NCBI GenBank assembly: GCA_040080215.1
Contig: JBEBIT010000004.1
Span: 37,377-101,376 of the forward strand
Reading direction: 5' to 3'
Source of the DNA: CAIUGU01 sp040080215
Lineage (GTDB): Bacteria > Pseudomonadota > Gammaproteobacteria > Steroidobacterales > Steroidobacteraceae
DNA length: 64,000 nucleotides
The notes beneath the pieces are model-generated. The model did no database searches and was not told the origin of the DNA. It worked only from the letters and a program-made list of their open reading frames with translations. Positions 1 to 7,821 of the stretch are shown here, piece by piece. Every line of letters begins with the position of its first letter. Position 1 is the stretch's first letter. Position numbers and translations under genes: made by a program.

Positions 1-228
1 ACGGCATTCACGCCGATCATCAACGCACCCGAAGTCGCGATCCTCGGTGTCTCCAGGTCGTCGATGAAGCCGCTGTACCGCGATGGCCAGTTCGTGCCGC
101 GCCTGATGCTGCCACTGTCGCTGTCCTATGATCATCGGGTGGTTGACGGCGCTGCGGGCGCGCGTTTTGCCGCATTCCTGGCTCAGCGCCTCGCTGACGT
201 GAAGTCCCTTCTGGAAGCAGTCCCTTGA
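1..228 (+). CDS. aceF: Dihydrolipoamide acetyltransferase (E2) C-terminus, partial
   Basis: This is the 3' end of a 2-oxoacid dehydrogenase E2 gene, cut by the window edge; 75 codons are visible. The fragment reads in frame 1 and contains DHRVVDG, the catalytic His motif (DHRxxDG) of the E2 acyltransferase core, about 25 residues before the stop. E2 transfers the acetyl group from lipoamide to CoA in the cytoplasmic complex. The TGA stop at 226-228 overlaps the TTG start of lpdA, so the two are translationally coupled as in a pyruvate dehydrogenase operon. Whether it is the pyruvate or another 2-oxoacid enzyme cannot be read from the fragment; the lipoyl-bearing E3 that follows favours pyruvate dehydrogenase. 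Confidence 0.9.
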   Translation, partial: TAFTPIINAPEVAILGVSRSSMKPLYRDGQFVPRLMLPLSLSYDHRVVDGAAGARFAAFLAQRLADVKSLLEAVP

Positions 229-1943
229 CCAACGTTGTCGTTCCCGACATTGGCGACTTCAAGGATGTCGAAGTCATCGACGTCCTCGTGAAAGTGGGCG
301 ATACCGTCGCTGCCGAAACCCCGCTCGTCACGCTCGAAACCGACAAGGCCACGATGGACGTGCCGTCGCCGGCTGCCGGCATCGTCAAGTCGCTGGCGGT
401 GAAGAAGGGTGACAGGGTTTCGAAGGGCAGTGCGGTGCTCACCCTTGAAGCCGCGTCCGCCGTCGCTCCGCCCGCTGCGCAGCCTGTGGCCACGCCGGCT
501 CCCGCCGCACCGGTGGCTGCGGTACCCGTCCCTTCCTCATTTGACTACCAGGTGGTCGTGCTCGGTGCCGGTCCCGGCGGCTATACCGCCGCGTTCCGCG
601 CTGCCGATCTAGGGCTCAAAGTCGCGTTGGTCGAACGCTGGCCGACGCTCGGTGGCGTGTGCCTCAACGTGGGCTGCATTCCGTCGAAAGCACTGCTGCA
701 TGCCGCGCGCGTCATCGAGGAAGCCGAATCGATGGCCCCGTTCGGCATCACGTTCGGACATCCGACGATCGACGCCGGCAAGCTGCGTGACTGGAAGAAC
801 AAGGTCATCGGCAAACTGACGGGCGGTCTCGCCGGCCTCGCGAAGCAACGCAAGGTCGACGTCATTCGCGGTGTCGGCAAGTTCGTGTCGCCCCATGAGT
901 TGTCGGTGACCGCAGAGGGTGCTGAAGCCCGCCGTGTGACTTTCGCCAACTGCATCATCGCGGCCGGCTCCGAGTCGGTGAGGTTGCCGGGCGTGCCGGA
1001 CGATCCACGCATCATCGATTCGACCGGTGCGCTCGAACTCGACCTGCCGAAGCGGATGCTCGTGATCGGCGGCGGCATCATCGGCCTCGAGATGGCTACC
1101 GTGTACGACGCGCTTGGCGTGAAGGTGAGCGTCGTCGAACTGACCGACGGCCTGATGCCTGGCTGCGATCGTGACCTCGTGAAGCCGCTCGAGAAGCGCA
1201 TTGCCAGGCGCTACGAGAAGATCATGGTGCGGACCAAGGTCTCGAAAGTCGAGGCGCTGCCCGAGGGCATCCGCGTCACTTTCGAAGGCGAGCAGGCGAT
1301 TCCGCCTGAAGTGTATGAAAAGGTGCTGGTGGCGGTCGGCCGCTCACCGAACGGTCGGCGCATCGATGCGGACAAGGCTGGCGTCACGGTCAACGAGCGC
1401 GGCTTCATTCCCGTCGACAACCAGATGCGCACGAACGTGCCGCACATCTTCGCGATCGGCGACATCGTCGGCCAGCCCATGCTCGCCCACAAGGCCACGC
1501 ATGAAGGCAAGCTGGCGGCGGAAGTCGCGTATGGCGAAAAGCACTACTTCGACGCACGCGTGATCCCCTCCGTTGCATACACCGATCCCGAAGTGGCCTG
1601 GGTGGGCCTGACGGAGACCGATGCCAAGGCCAAGGGCATCCCCTACGAGAAGGCGCAGTTCCCCTGGGCAGCGAGTGGCCGGTCGCTCGCGCTCAACCGC
1701 GACGAAGGCATCACGAAGCTGCTGTTCGATCCCGCCACGCACCGGGTGATCGGTGGCGGCATCGTCGGGACCGGGGCAGGCGACCTGATTTCGGAAGTGG
1801 CGCTCGCCATCGAGATGGGCTGCGACGCCGGCGATATCGGCGGGACGATCCACCCGCACCCGACGCTGTCCGAAACCGTGGCGTTCTCTGCGGAAGCCTT
1901 CGAAGGCACGCTGACGGACCTCTACATCCCGAAGAAGAAGTAG
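225..1943 (+). CDS. lpdA: Dihydrolipoyl dehydrogenase with N-terminal lipoyl domain
   Basis: E3 of the pyruvate dehydrogenase complex; it reoxidises dihydrolipoamide and reduces NAD+. The 572-residue protein is longer than a standard E3 (about 470) because residues 1-75 are a lipoyl domain, with lipoyl Lys41 in ETDKATMD. An Ala/Pro-rich linker runs to about residue 105. The FAD Rossmann motif GAGPGG starts at 114, and the redox disulfide is Cys146/Cys151 in GGVCLNVGCIPSK. An NAD-binding GGGIIGLE motif and the C-terminal HPHPTLSE with the active-site His follow. The start is TTG, overlapping the E2 stop as TTGA. E3 proteins with a fused lipoyl domain are known from several proteobacterial PDH operons. 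Confidence 0.96.
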   Translation: MTNVVVPDIGDFKDVEVIDVLVKVGDTVAAETPLVTLETDKATMDVPSPAAGIVKSLAVKKGDRVSKGSAVLTLEAASAVAPPAAQPVATPAPAAPVAAVPVPSSFDYQVVVLGAGPGGYTAAFRAADLGLKVALVERWPTLGGVCLNVGCIPSKALLHAARVIEEAESMAPFGITFGHPTIDAGKLRDWKNKVIGKLTGGLAGLAKQRKVDVIRGVGKFVSPHELSVTAEGAEARRVTFANCIIAAGSESVRLPGVPDDPRIIDSTGALELDLPKRMLVIGGGIIGLEMATVYDALGVKVSVVELTDGLMPGCDRDLVKPLEKRIARRYEKIMVRTKVSKVEALPEGIRVTFEGEQAIPPEVYEKVLVAVGRSPNGRRIDADKAGVTVNERGFIPVDNQMRTNVPHIFAIGDIVGQPMLAHKATHEGKLAAEVAYGEKHYFDARVIPSVAYTDPEVAWVGLTETDAKAKGIPYEKAQFPWAASGRSLALNRDEGITKLLFDPATHRVIGGGIVGTGAGDLISEVALAIEMGCDAGDIGGTIHPHPTLSETVAFSAEAFEGTLTDLYIPKKK

Positions 1944-2060
1944 GGAAGGGCGGCCGAGCAAGGCCGTGGAGGGGGCCTGATTTCCGGGTAAACCGGGGTC
2001 AGGCGGTGTCGTTGCTGCCCCGAAAGCCCCCAAACCCAAGCGCTGCAACGCAAAAACGGC

Positions 2061-2066
2061 TAGAAT
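2061..2066 (+). promoter_or_regulatory. Candidate -10 element for deaD
   Basis: TAGAAT lies 69 bases before the deaD ATG, in the 191-base gap after lpdA. No convincing -35 box is found at the usual spacing, so this rests on the -10 hexamer alone. The resulting leader would be about 60 nt. Confidence 0.35.
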
Positions 2067-2134
2067 CCGGCCCCTCCCAAGGACCCCCGATTCCTCCGGC
2101 GTCCCGGTTCATACGTCTTCTAAGGTACTGCCCC

Positions 2135-4276
2135 ATGTCCACTGAGTCCGCCGCGGTCGATGCCGCGCCGATTACGTTTCGCGATCTGGCCTTAAGCGCT
2201 CCGGTGCTCAAGGCACTGGAGGACGTGGGATACGAGTCGCCATCGCCCATCCAGGCCGAGACGATTCCTTACCTGCTCGCGGGTCGGGACCTGGTAGGCC
2301 AGGCGCAGACCGGCACCGGCAAGACCGCCGCGTTCGCGTTGCCCATCCTGTCGCAACTGAATCCCGCGACCAACGGAGTGCAGACGCTGGTGCTCGCGCC
2401 AACCCGCGAACTCGCGATCCAGGTCGCCGAAGCATTCCAGAAATACGCGAAGCACATGCCCGGTTTCCACGTGCTGCCGATCTACGGCGGCCAGAGCTAC
2501 GAGCCGCAGCTCGCGAGCCTGCGCCGTGGCGTTCACGTCGTCGTCGGCACGCCCGGTCGCGTCATGGACCACATGAAGCGGGGCACGCTGAAGCTCGACA
2601 ACCTGCGTTACCTCGTCCTCGACGAAGCCGACGAGATGCTGCGCATGGGATTCATCGACGACGTGGACTGGATCCTCGGGCAGACGCCGCCGAACCGCCA
2701 GGTCGCGCTGTTCTCGGCCACGATGCCGGCGCCGATCCGCAAGATCGCGCAGCGCCACCTGAAGTCGCCTGCCGAAGTCACGATCCGCAGCAAGACGAGC
2801 ACGGCCACCAACATCCGCCAGCGATACTTCCTGCTGGGCGGCATGACCAAGCTCGACGCGCTGACCCGCATCCTCGAGGCCGAGCCATTCGACGGCATGC
2901 TCGTTTTCGCGCGGACGAAACAGTCCACCGCCGAGCTGGCGGAACGACTGGAGGCCCGCGGCTATGCGGCTGCGGCCTTGAACGGCGACATTCCGCAGAA
3001 CATGCGCGAACGCACCGTGCAGCGTCTCAAGTCCGGCCAGCTCGATATCGTAGTCGCGACCGATGTCGCCGCGCGCGGACTCGACGTTGACCGCATCAGC
3101 CACGTCGTCAACTTCGATATTCCCTACGACACCGAGAGCTACGTGCATCGCATCGGCCGTACCGGCCGTGCGGGCCGCAGCGGCGATGCCATCCTGTTCG
3201 TCACCTATCGAGAGCGGAACATGCTGCGCCTGATCGAGCGTGCCACGCGCCAGCCGATCACGCAGATGGAGCTGCCCAGCCTCGAAGCCGTCAGCGACCT
3301 GCGTATCGCGCGCTTCATGCAGAAGGTCACCGAAGCCCGCGGAGGCGAAGGCCTCGTCGATTACCAGCAGCTCGTCGAACGCTACGCGCTCGAGAACGAT
3401 GTGCCCGTCCTGGAGGTCGCCGGTGCCCTGGCGAAGATGGCCCAGGGCGACAAGCCCCTGTTCCTCGAAAGCCAGCGCAGTGCCCCCCGGCGCGACGACC
3501 GTCGTGACGAACGGCGTGAAGAGCCGGTTCGTGCGCCGGCCCCGGTGCCTGCCCATGCCGCCCCGGTGCAGTTCGTGCAGCCGCATGCGGACTCGGATGA
3601 GGCCCCGCCTGCACGTGAGCCTCGGCCGGAACGCGCCGCTCGCCCCGAACGCGAGCCCCGTGCCCCCCGAGAGCACAAGCCTGCATTCGAGCGTCCCCGT
3701 CCGGTCGAGCGTGCGGAGCCGCGTGCGGTACCCCAGCCGGTGGAAGTGCGCCCGGAGTCGCGTCCGTTCCAGCGGGCAGAAGCCCGTCCGGCCTCACGGA
3801 CAGAGGAGCGCGAAGAGCGTCCTACCGAACGTCGCCGGCCGAAGCCGGGCGAGCCGCGGATGGAGACCTACCGCGTGGCCGTCGGCAAGATCCACCGGGT
3901 AAAGCCCGCGAACATCGTCGGAGCGATCATCAATGAAGCCGGCCTCGACGGCAAAATGATCGGCCACATCGACATCCAGGAAGACCACAGCCTGGTCGAC
4001 CTGCCCGAGGGCATGCCGAAGGAAATCTTCCGCGACCTGCAGAAGGTGTGGGTGGCGGGCCAGCAGCTCAAGATCACCAAGGTCGGCGGCGATCCCCGCG
4101 CGGCCGCCCCTGAAAGGGCCGTGCCGAAGCCGGAACGTCCGCTGCACACGCTCTTGCCGAGTGAGCGCCCCCTGCGCAAGCCGGGCGACAAGCCGTTCCG
4201 CAAGACCCTCGGCAAGTCGTTCGACCGGCCTGTAGCCAAGAAGATCTTTGCCAAGAGGCCGCCCCGCAAGGATTGA
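2135..4276 (+). CDS. deaD: DEAD-box ATP-dependent RNA helicase
   Basis: Cytoplasmic RNA helicase of the DeaD/CsdA type, acting in ribosome assembly and mRNA unwinding, often at low temperature. The 713 residues show, in order, a Q motif (SPSPIQAETIP), Walker A AQTGTGKT, DEAD within VLDEADEML, SAT within LFSATMP, and motif VI HRIGRTGRAG. A long Arg/Pro/Glu-rich low-complexity segment follows, about residues 455-600. After it comes a DbpA-type RNA-binding domain (GKIHRVKPANIVGAIINEAG and on), then a Lys/Arg-rich tail. The ATG at 2135 is chosen because the Q motif follows closely and an AAGG lies upstream; the frame stays open to 2006, but that part has no helicase character. Single-gene unit. 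Confidence 0.95.
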   Translation: MSTESAAVDAAPITFRDLALSAPVLKALEDVGYESPSPIQAETIPYLLAGRDLVGQAQTGTGKTAAFALPILSQLNPATNGVQTLVLAPTRELAIQVAEAFQKYAKHMPGFHVLPIYGGQSYEPQLASLRRGVHVVVGTPGRVMDHMKRGTLKLDNLRYLVLDEADEMLRMGFIDDVDWILGQTPPNRQVALFSATMPAPIRKIAQRHLKSPAEVTIRSKTSTATNIRQRYFLLGGMTKLDALTRILEAEPFDGMLVFARTKQSTAELAERLEARGYAAAALNGDIPQNMRERTVQRLKSGQLDIVVATDVAARGLDVDRISHVVNFDIPYDTESYVHRIGRTGRAGRSGDAILFVTYRERNMLRLIERATRQPITQMELPSLEAVSDLRIARFMQKVTEARGGEGLVDYQQLVERYALENDVPVLEVAGALAKMAQGDKPLFLESQRSAPRRDDRRDERREEPVRAPAPVPAHAAPVQFVQPHADSDEAPPAREPRPERAARPEREPRAPREHKPAFERPRPVERAEPRAVPQPVEVRPESRPFQRAEARPASRTEEREERPTERRRPKPGEPRMETYRVAVGKIHRVKPANIVGAIINEAGLDGKMIGHIDIQEDHSLVDLPEGMPKEIFRDLQKVWVAGQQLKITKVGGDPRAAAPERAVPKPERPLHTLLPSERPLRKPGDKPFRKTLGKSFDRPVAKKIFAKRPPRKD

Positions 4277-4351
4277 CCTTGGGCGGATAGCGCTTGCTTG
4301 GGCCGGCGACGGCGACACCATTCGCTGCGCAGGAGCCGGTGCTCTTTCCGC

Positions 4352-4357
4352 TAGAAT
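4352..4357 (+). promoter_or_regulatory. Candidate -10 element for yqhA
   Basis: TAGAAT lies 31 bases before the yqhA ATG. No good -35 is visible at 16-18 bases. It is the same hexamer as in front of deaD. Confidence 0.35.
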
Positions 4358-4387
4358 GGGGATCTTCTGCGTACCGGAGTTCTGTCG

Positions 4388-4897
4388 ATGCTTGAGAAGG
4401 CCATTGAGAAGCTGTTGTTCGCCAGCCGCTGGATCCTGGCGCCGGTCTACCTCGGGCTGTCCCTCGGCCTGATCGTCCTCGGCGTCAAGTTCTTCCAGGA
4501 AGTTTTCCATCTGTTCGCGCACGTCTTCACCGTCGGTGAGTCCGATCTGGTGCTGACGCTGCTCGCGCTGATCGACCTCGTGCTTGTCGGCAGCCTGATC
4601 GTCATGGTGATGTTCTCCGGTTACGAGAACTTCGTGTCGCGCATCGACCTCGAGGATGGCGATGGCGACAAGCTCGGCTGGCTCGGCAAGCTCGACGCCG
4701 GGACGCTGAAACTCAAAGTCGCGGCCTCCATCGTGGCGATCTCGTCGATCCACCTGCTGCGCGTGTTCATGAACGCGCACGAAACGCCGAACGACAAGCT
4801 GCTCTGGTACGTCATCATCCACCTGACCTTCGTCGTGTCCGCCGTGCTGATGGGCTTCCTCGATCGCATGTCCTTCTCATCGCACCGGGACCACTGA
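4388..4897 (+). CDS. yqhA: YqhA/UPF0114 family inner-membrane protein
   Basis: A 169-residue integral membrane protein of the UPF0114 (YqhA/HI0507) family, whose biochemical role is unknown. Hydrophobic segments lie near residues 15-35, 55-77, 107-127 and 137-157, giving about four membrane helices. The SGYENFVSRI sequence after the second helix is typical of the family. Length matches the family norm. The next gene starts two bases after its stop, so the two are probably co-transcribed. Confidence 0.85.
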   Translation: MLEKAIEKLLFASRWILAPVYLGLSLGLIVLGVKFFQEVFHLFAHVFTVGESDLVLTLLALIDLVLVGSLIVMVMFSGYENFVSRIDLEDGDGDKLGWLGKLDAGTLKLKVAASIVAISSIHLLRVFMNAHETPNDKLLWYVIIHLTFVVSAVLMGFLDRMSFSSHRDH

Positions 4898-4899
4898 TC

Positions 4900-5283
4900 A
4901 TGCGGCGCGTATTGACCATCGGCTTGACGGCCATCGTGCTGGTTGCGGTGCTGTGGACGTGGTTTACGCTCTCGTGGAGCTACTCTGACGGCGAGCGGGC
5001 AGGCGTGATCCAGAAGTTTTCCCGCAAGGGCTGGGTCTGCAAGACCTACGAGGGCGAGCTCGCACTGTACATCGTGGGCGGCGTGGCGCCGGAGATCTGG
5101 GCCTTCAGCGTCCGCGACAAGGCCGTTGTCGAGCAATTGAACTCGATGGTCGGCGAGCGGGTGCGTCTTCACTACACCGAGCACAAGGCAATCCCGAGTT
5201 CCTGTTTTGCCGAGACCGCGTATTTCGTCGATCGGGTGACGCGAGTCGAGGGCGGAGCCGCGGCCCAGGCGCCGCCGCCATGA
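4900..5283 (+). CDS. Small membrane-anchored protein of unknown function
   Basis: A 127-residue protein with one N-terminal hydrophobic segment (about residues 5-26), then a soluble domain probably facing the periplasm. The segment GVIQKFSRKGWVCKTYEGEL and two cysteines (in WVCKT and SSCFAE) stand out. I recognise no catalytic motif. Related proteins occur next to yqhA-like or envelope genes in xanthomonads, but I cannot assign a function. It starts two bases after yqhA and its TGA overlaps the ATG of the following oxidoreductase (ATGA), so the three form one transcription unit. Confidence 0.7.
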   Translation: MRRVLTIGLTAIVLVAVLWTWFTLSWSYSDGERAGVIQKFSRKGWVCKTYEGELALYIVGGVAPEIWAFSVRDKAVVEQLNSMVGERVRLHYTEHKAIPSSCFAETAYFVDRVTRVEGGAAAQAPPP

Positions 5284-6287
5284 GCCCCCTTCCTGCGACC
5301 ATGAAGGTCATCGAGATCCGGCAGCCGGGCGGACCGGAGGTGCTGGTCGCCGCGCAGAAGCCGACGCCGACAGCCGGGCCGAACGAAGTCCTGATCAAGG
5401 TCGCGGCGGCTGGCCTCAATCGTGCCGATGTCTTGCAGCGACTCGGCGGCTATCCCGTGCCCAAGGGCGCACCGGAGCATCCGGGGCTGGAAGCGTCCGG
5501 CATCGTGGTCGCGCTGGGCGAGGGCGTCACGCAGTTTGCAGTCGGCGATGCGGTGTGCGCGCTGCTTCAGGGTGGCGGGTATGGCGAGTATTGCGTGGCT
5601 CCGGTCGCGCAGACGCTACGTATCCCGAAGGGTCTCGATTTCATCCAGGCGGCGTCGCTGCCCGAATCCTATTTCACCGTGTGGAGCAATGTGTTCGAGT
5701 TCGGCCGTCTTGCGCCAGGCCAGAGCTTCATGGTGCATGGCGGGTCGAGCGGTATCGGCGTTGCGGCCATTCAGCTCGCGAGTGCGCTCGGCCACACCGT
5801 CTATGCGACGGCAGGCTCGGACGACAAGTGCCGCTTCTGCGAGACGCTGGGTGCCACGCGCGGCATCAACTACAAGACCGAGGACTTTGCGCGCGTGGTC
5901 CTTGAAGCGACGGAGCGACGGGGCGTGGACGTCATTCTCGACATGGTTGGAGCCAGCTACCTGATGCGCAATGTCGTGGCACTTGCCCCGGAAGGAAGGC
6001 TCGTCGTCATCGCGTTGATCAGCGGCTCGACCACGCCGGTTGACCTGTACCAGCTCATGGCCAAGCGCGTGTCCATTACCGGTTCGCTCCTGCGTCCCCG
6101 CGATGTCGCGTTCAAGGCGGCCATCAAGGCCAGGCTCGAGGCCCACGTCTGGCCGTTGCTGGACAGCGGCCGGTTGCGTCCGGTTGTCGACAAGGTGTTT
6201 CCGCTCGAGCAGGCCGGCAAGGCCCAGGCCTATATGGAAACGAGCGCCCATCGGGGCAAGATCATCCTGTCAGTCAATCAGGCTTGA
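5280..6287 (+). CDS. NAD(P)H quinone oxidoreductase, zeta-crystallin/PIG3 family
   Basis: A 335-residue zinc-independent medium-chain dehydrogenase/reductase that probably reduces quinones with NADPH. It has the N-terminal GroES-like domain (GPNEVLIKVAAAGLNRADVLQRLG), the family HPGLEASG segment, and the nucleotide-binding VHGGSSGIGVAAIQLA loop. It lacks the zinc-binding Cys/His set of alcohol dehydrogenases. The NRADVLQR and YFTVWSNVF segments match the TP53I3/PIG3-like branch. The ATG at 5280 overlaps the previous stop; an internal ATG at 5301 (MKVIEI) is an alternative and closer to the usual family N-terminus. Last gene of the yqhA unit. Confidence 0.88.
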   Translation: MSPLPATMKVIEIRQPGGPEVLVAAQKPTPTAGPNEVLIKVAAAGLNRADVLQRLGGYPVPKGAPEHPGLEASGIVVALGEGVTQFAVGDAVCALLQGGGYGEYCVAPVAQTLRIPKGLDFIQAASLPESYFTVWSNVFEFGRLAPGQSFMVHGGSSGIGVAAIQLASALGHTVYATAGSDDKCRFCETLGATRGINYKTEDFARVVLEATERRGVDVILDMVGASYLMRNVVALAPEGRLVVIALISGSTTPVDLYQLMAKRVSITGSLLRPRDVAFKAAIKARLEAHVWPLLDSGRLRPVVDKVFPLEQAGKAQAYMETSAHRGKIILSVNQA

Positions 6288-6337
6288 GCGCTCGGTGCCG
6301 TTGACCTCGCCGTCTTTCTCGTAGAGGCTCCCTATCC

Positions 6338-6901
6338 ATGCGCATTGACCTGATCCCCACCGGCACCAATCCACCCGACAATCTCAATGTCCTCATCGAA
6401 GTGCCCGTGGGCGGTGAACCCGTCAAGTACGAATTCGACAAGGCGAGCGGTGCGATGTACGTCGACCGCATCCTGCACACACCGATGCGCTATCCGGCGA
6501 ACTACGGGTTCGTGCCGCACACGCTGTGCGAAGACGGTGATCCGCTGGATGCACTCGTCATCGCCCGGTCGCCGTTCATTCCCGGTTCCATCGTGCGCGT
6601 GCGGCCCGTCGGTGTGCTGATGATGGAAGACGAGAAGGGCGGAGACGAGAAACTGCTCACCGTGCCGATCGATGCCACGTTCCCGTATTACTCGGACGTC
6701 AGCGACCGCACGGATCTGCCCGCCATCGTGATGCAGCAGATCGAACATTTCTTCACCCACTACAAGGACCTCGAGCCCGGAAAATGGGTCAAGGTCAGGG
6801 AGTGGGGCGACGCGGACATGGCGCGCCGAGTCGTCCTCGAATCGATTGCCCGCGCAGAAGCGAAAGGCGACCGCATTCCCCAACGGCGCATGGGAGACTG
6901 A
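6338..6901 (+). CDS. ppa: Inorganic pyrophosphatase, family I
   Basis: Soluble pyrophosphatase hydrolysing PPi to two phosphates, which drives biosynthetic reactions forward. The 187-residue length fits the bacterial hexameric type. Visible signatures are EVPVGGEPVKYEFDK, HTPMRYPANYGFVP, and the metal-binding DGDPLDALV with its three aspartates. Essential housekeeping gene standing alone on the plus strand, with 50 bases to the oxidoreductase upstream. Confidence 0.97.
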   Translation: MRIDLIPTGTNPPDNLNVLIEVPVGGEPVKYEFDKASGAMYVDRILHTPMRYPANYGFVPHTLCEDGDPLDALVIARSPFIPGSIVRVRPVGVLMMEDEKGGDEKLLTVPIDATFPYYSDVSDRTDLPAIVMQQIEHFFTHYKDLEPGKWVKVREWGDADMARRVVLESIARAEAKGDRIPQRRMGD

Positions 6902-6957
6902 GGTCGATACCGGATTCGGAAGTTGTCAGATTCGCCAGTTAACTCAAGGAGAAGAAG

Positions 6958-7671
6958 ATGAAGCTCGTCGTTAGGTCCGTTGCCATGGCCTTGCTCGCCA
7001 TGCCCTTCGTAAGCGTGTCCGCCCAGCAAGCCCCGCCTCCCGCGCCGGTCGCGGCTACGCTGGCGTTCAAGGTGGAGTGGGTGCGCCCCGCGAGCCAGGA
7101 GGACACCAAGGTCCGCTACATGCCGGTCCAGCAGAACATCGCCGACCCGAACGTGGTCATGACGTTCTACGGCAATGCGGCGAAGCAGATCCTGACGACG
7201 GGCGCGCCGGGCAGCCCCGTGACGCCGTACGGTGTCTGGGGCGGAACGGCGGAAGGGCCGTATGCCGTGACCTTCAAGATGAAGGACGCCTACGTGGACA
7301 TGACGGGGTTGGCCAACATCCGCTGGTACACCAAGACGACCGGTTTCCATTCGGTCCGCCCGGTGATCAAGCTCGCTGACGGCAACCTGCTCGTCGGTGA
7401 TCTCACATTCGAGTCGGTGGCCAAGCTCAGCCTGCACGAGTTCTCGCTGCTCAACATCCGCTGGATCAAGCTGGACCCGGAGCGGATCGTGACGGTTCCC
7501 CCTGGCCGGGTGTCGGGGAATCCGAACGTGGGGATCTGGTTCCCGAACCCCGACCTCGCGAAGATCGATGAAATCGGCTTCGTGGACCTGATGCCGGGCA
7601 GCGGCCACGGACAGGGCGGCTACATCCAGCTCGCTGGCATCGAAGTCAACGGCAAGAAAGTTCCGCGCTAA
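6958..7671 (+). CDS. Secreted protein of unknown function
   Basis: A 237-residue protein with a clear Sec signal peptide (MKLVVRSVAMALLAMPFVSVSA, cleavage after about residue 22), so it is probably periplasmic or extracellular. A strong AAGGAG ribosome site lies just before the ATG. The mature part is rich in beta-strand-like alternation with Trp/Tyr/Gly, and ends in QLAGIEVNGKKVPR. This resembles lectin-like or carbohydrate-binding beta-sandwich proteins (DUF1080-like in feel), but I see no catalytic motif and give no function. It converges with the DUF5916 gene. Confidence 0.75.
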   Translation: MKLVVRSVAMALLAMPFVSVSAQQAPPPAPVAATLAFKVEWVRPASQEDTKVRYMPVQQNIADPNVVMTFYGNAAKQILTTGAPGSPVTPYGVWGGTAEGPYAVTFKMKDAYVDMTGLANIRWYTKTTGFHSVRPVIKLADGNLLVGDLTFESVAKLSLHEFSLLNIRWIKLDPERIVTVPPGRVSGNPNVGIWFPNPDLAKIDEIGFVDLMPGSGHGQGGYIQLAGIEVNGKKVPR

Positions 7672-7691
7672 GGCGCCCTGCTACGCGGGTT

Positions 7692-7725
7692 CGGGTGGCT
7701 GCGCCTTTCCGGGCGTGGCCACCCG
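7692..7725. terminator. Candidate bidirectional terminator hairpin
   Basis: CGGGTGGC (7692-7699) pairs perfectly with GCCACCCG (7718-7725) in the gap between two convergent genes. No run of T follows, so this is a hairpin in a terminator position rather than a textbook intrinsic terminator. Confidence 0.4.
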
Positions 7726-7821
7726 GCACGGCCCGCCCCTTCCGGCGACGCGATCGGCCGAGGCCTGTCGCTATGCGATGCCCGCTATCGACGATCGGAC
7801 GCGAGTTCAACCAGAGGTTCC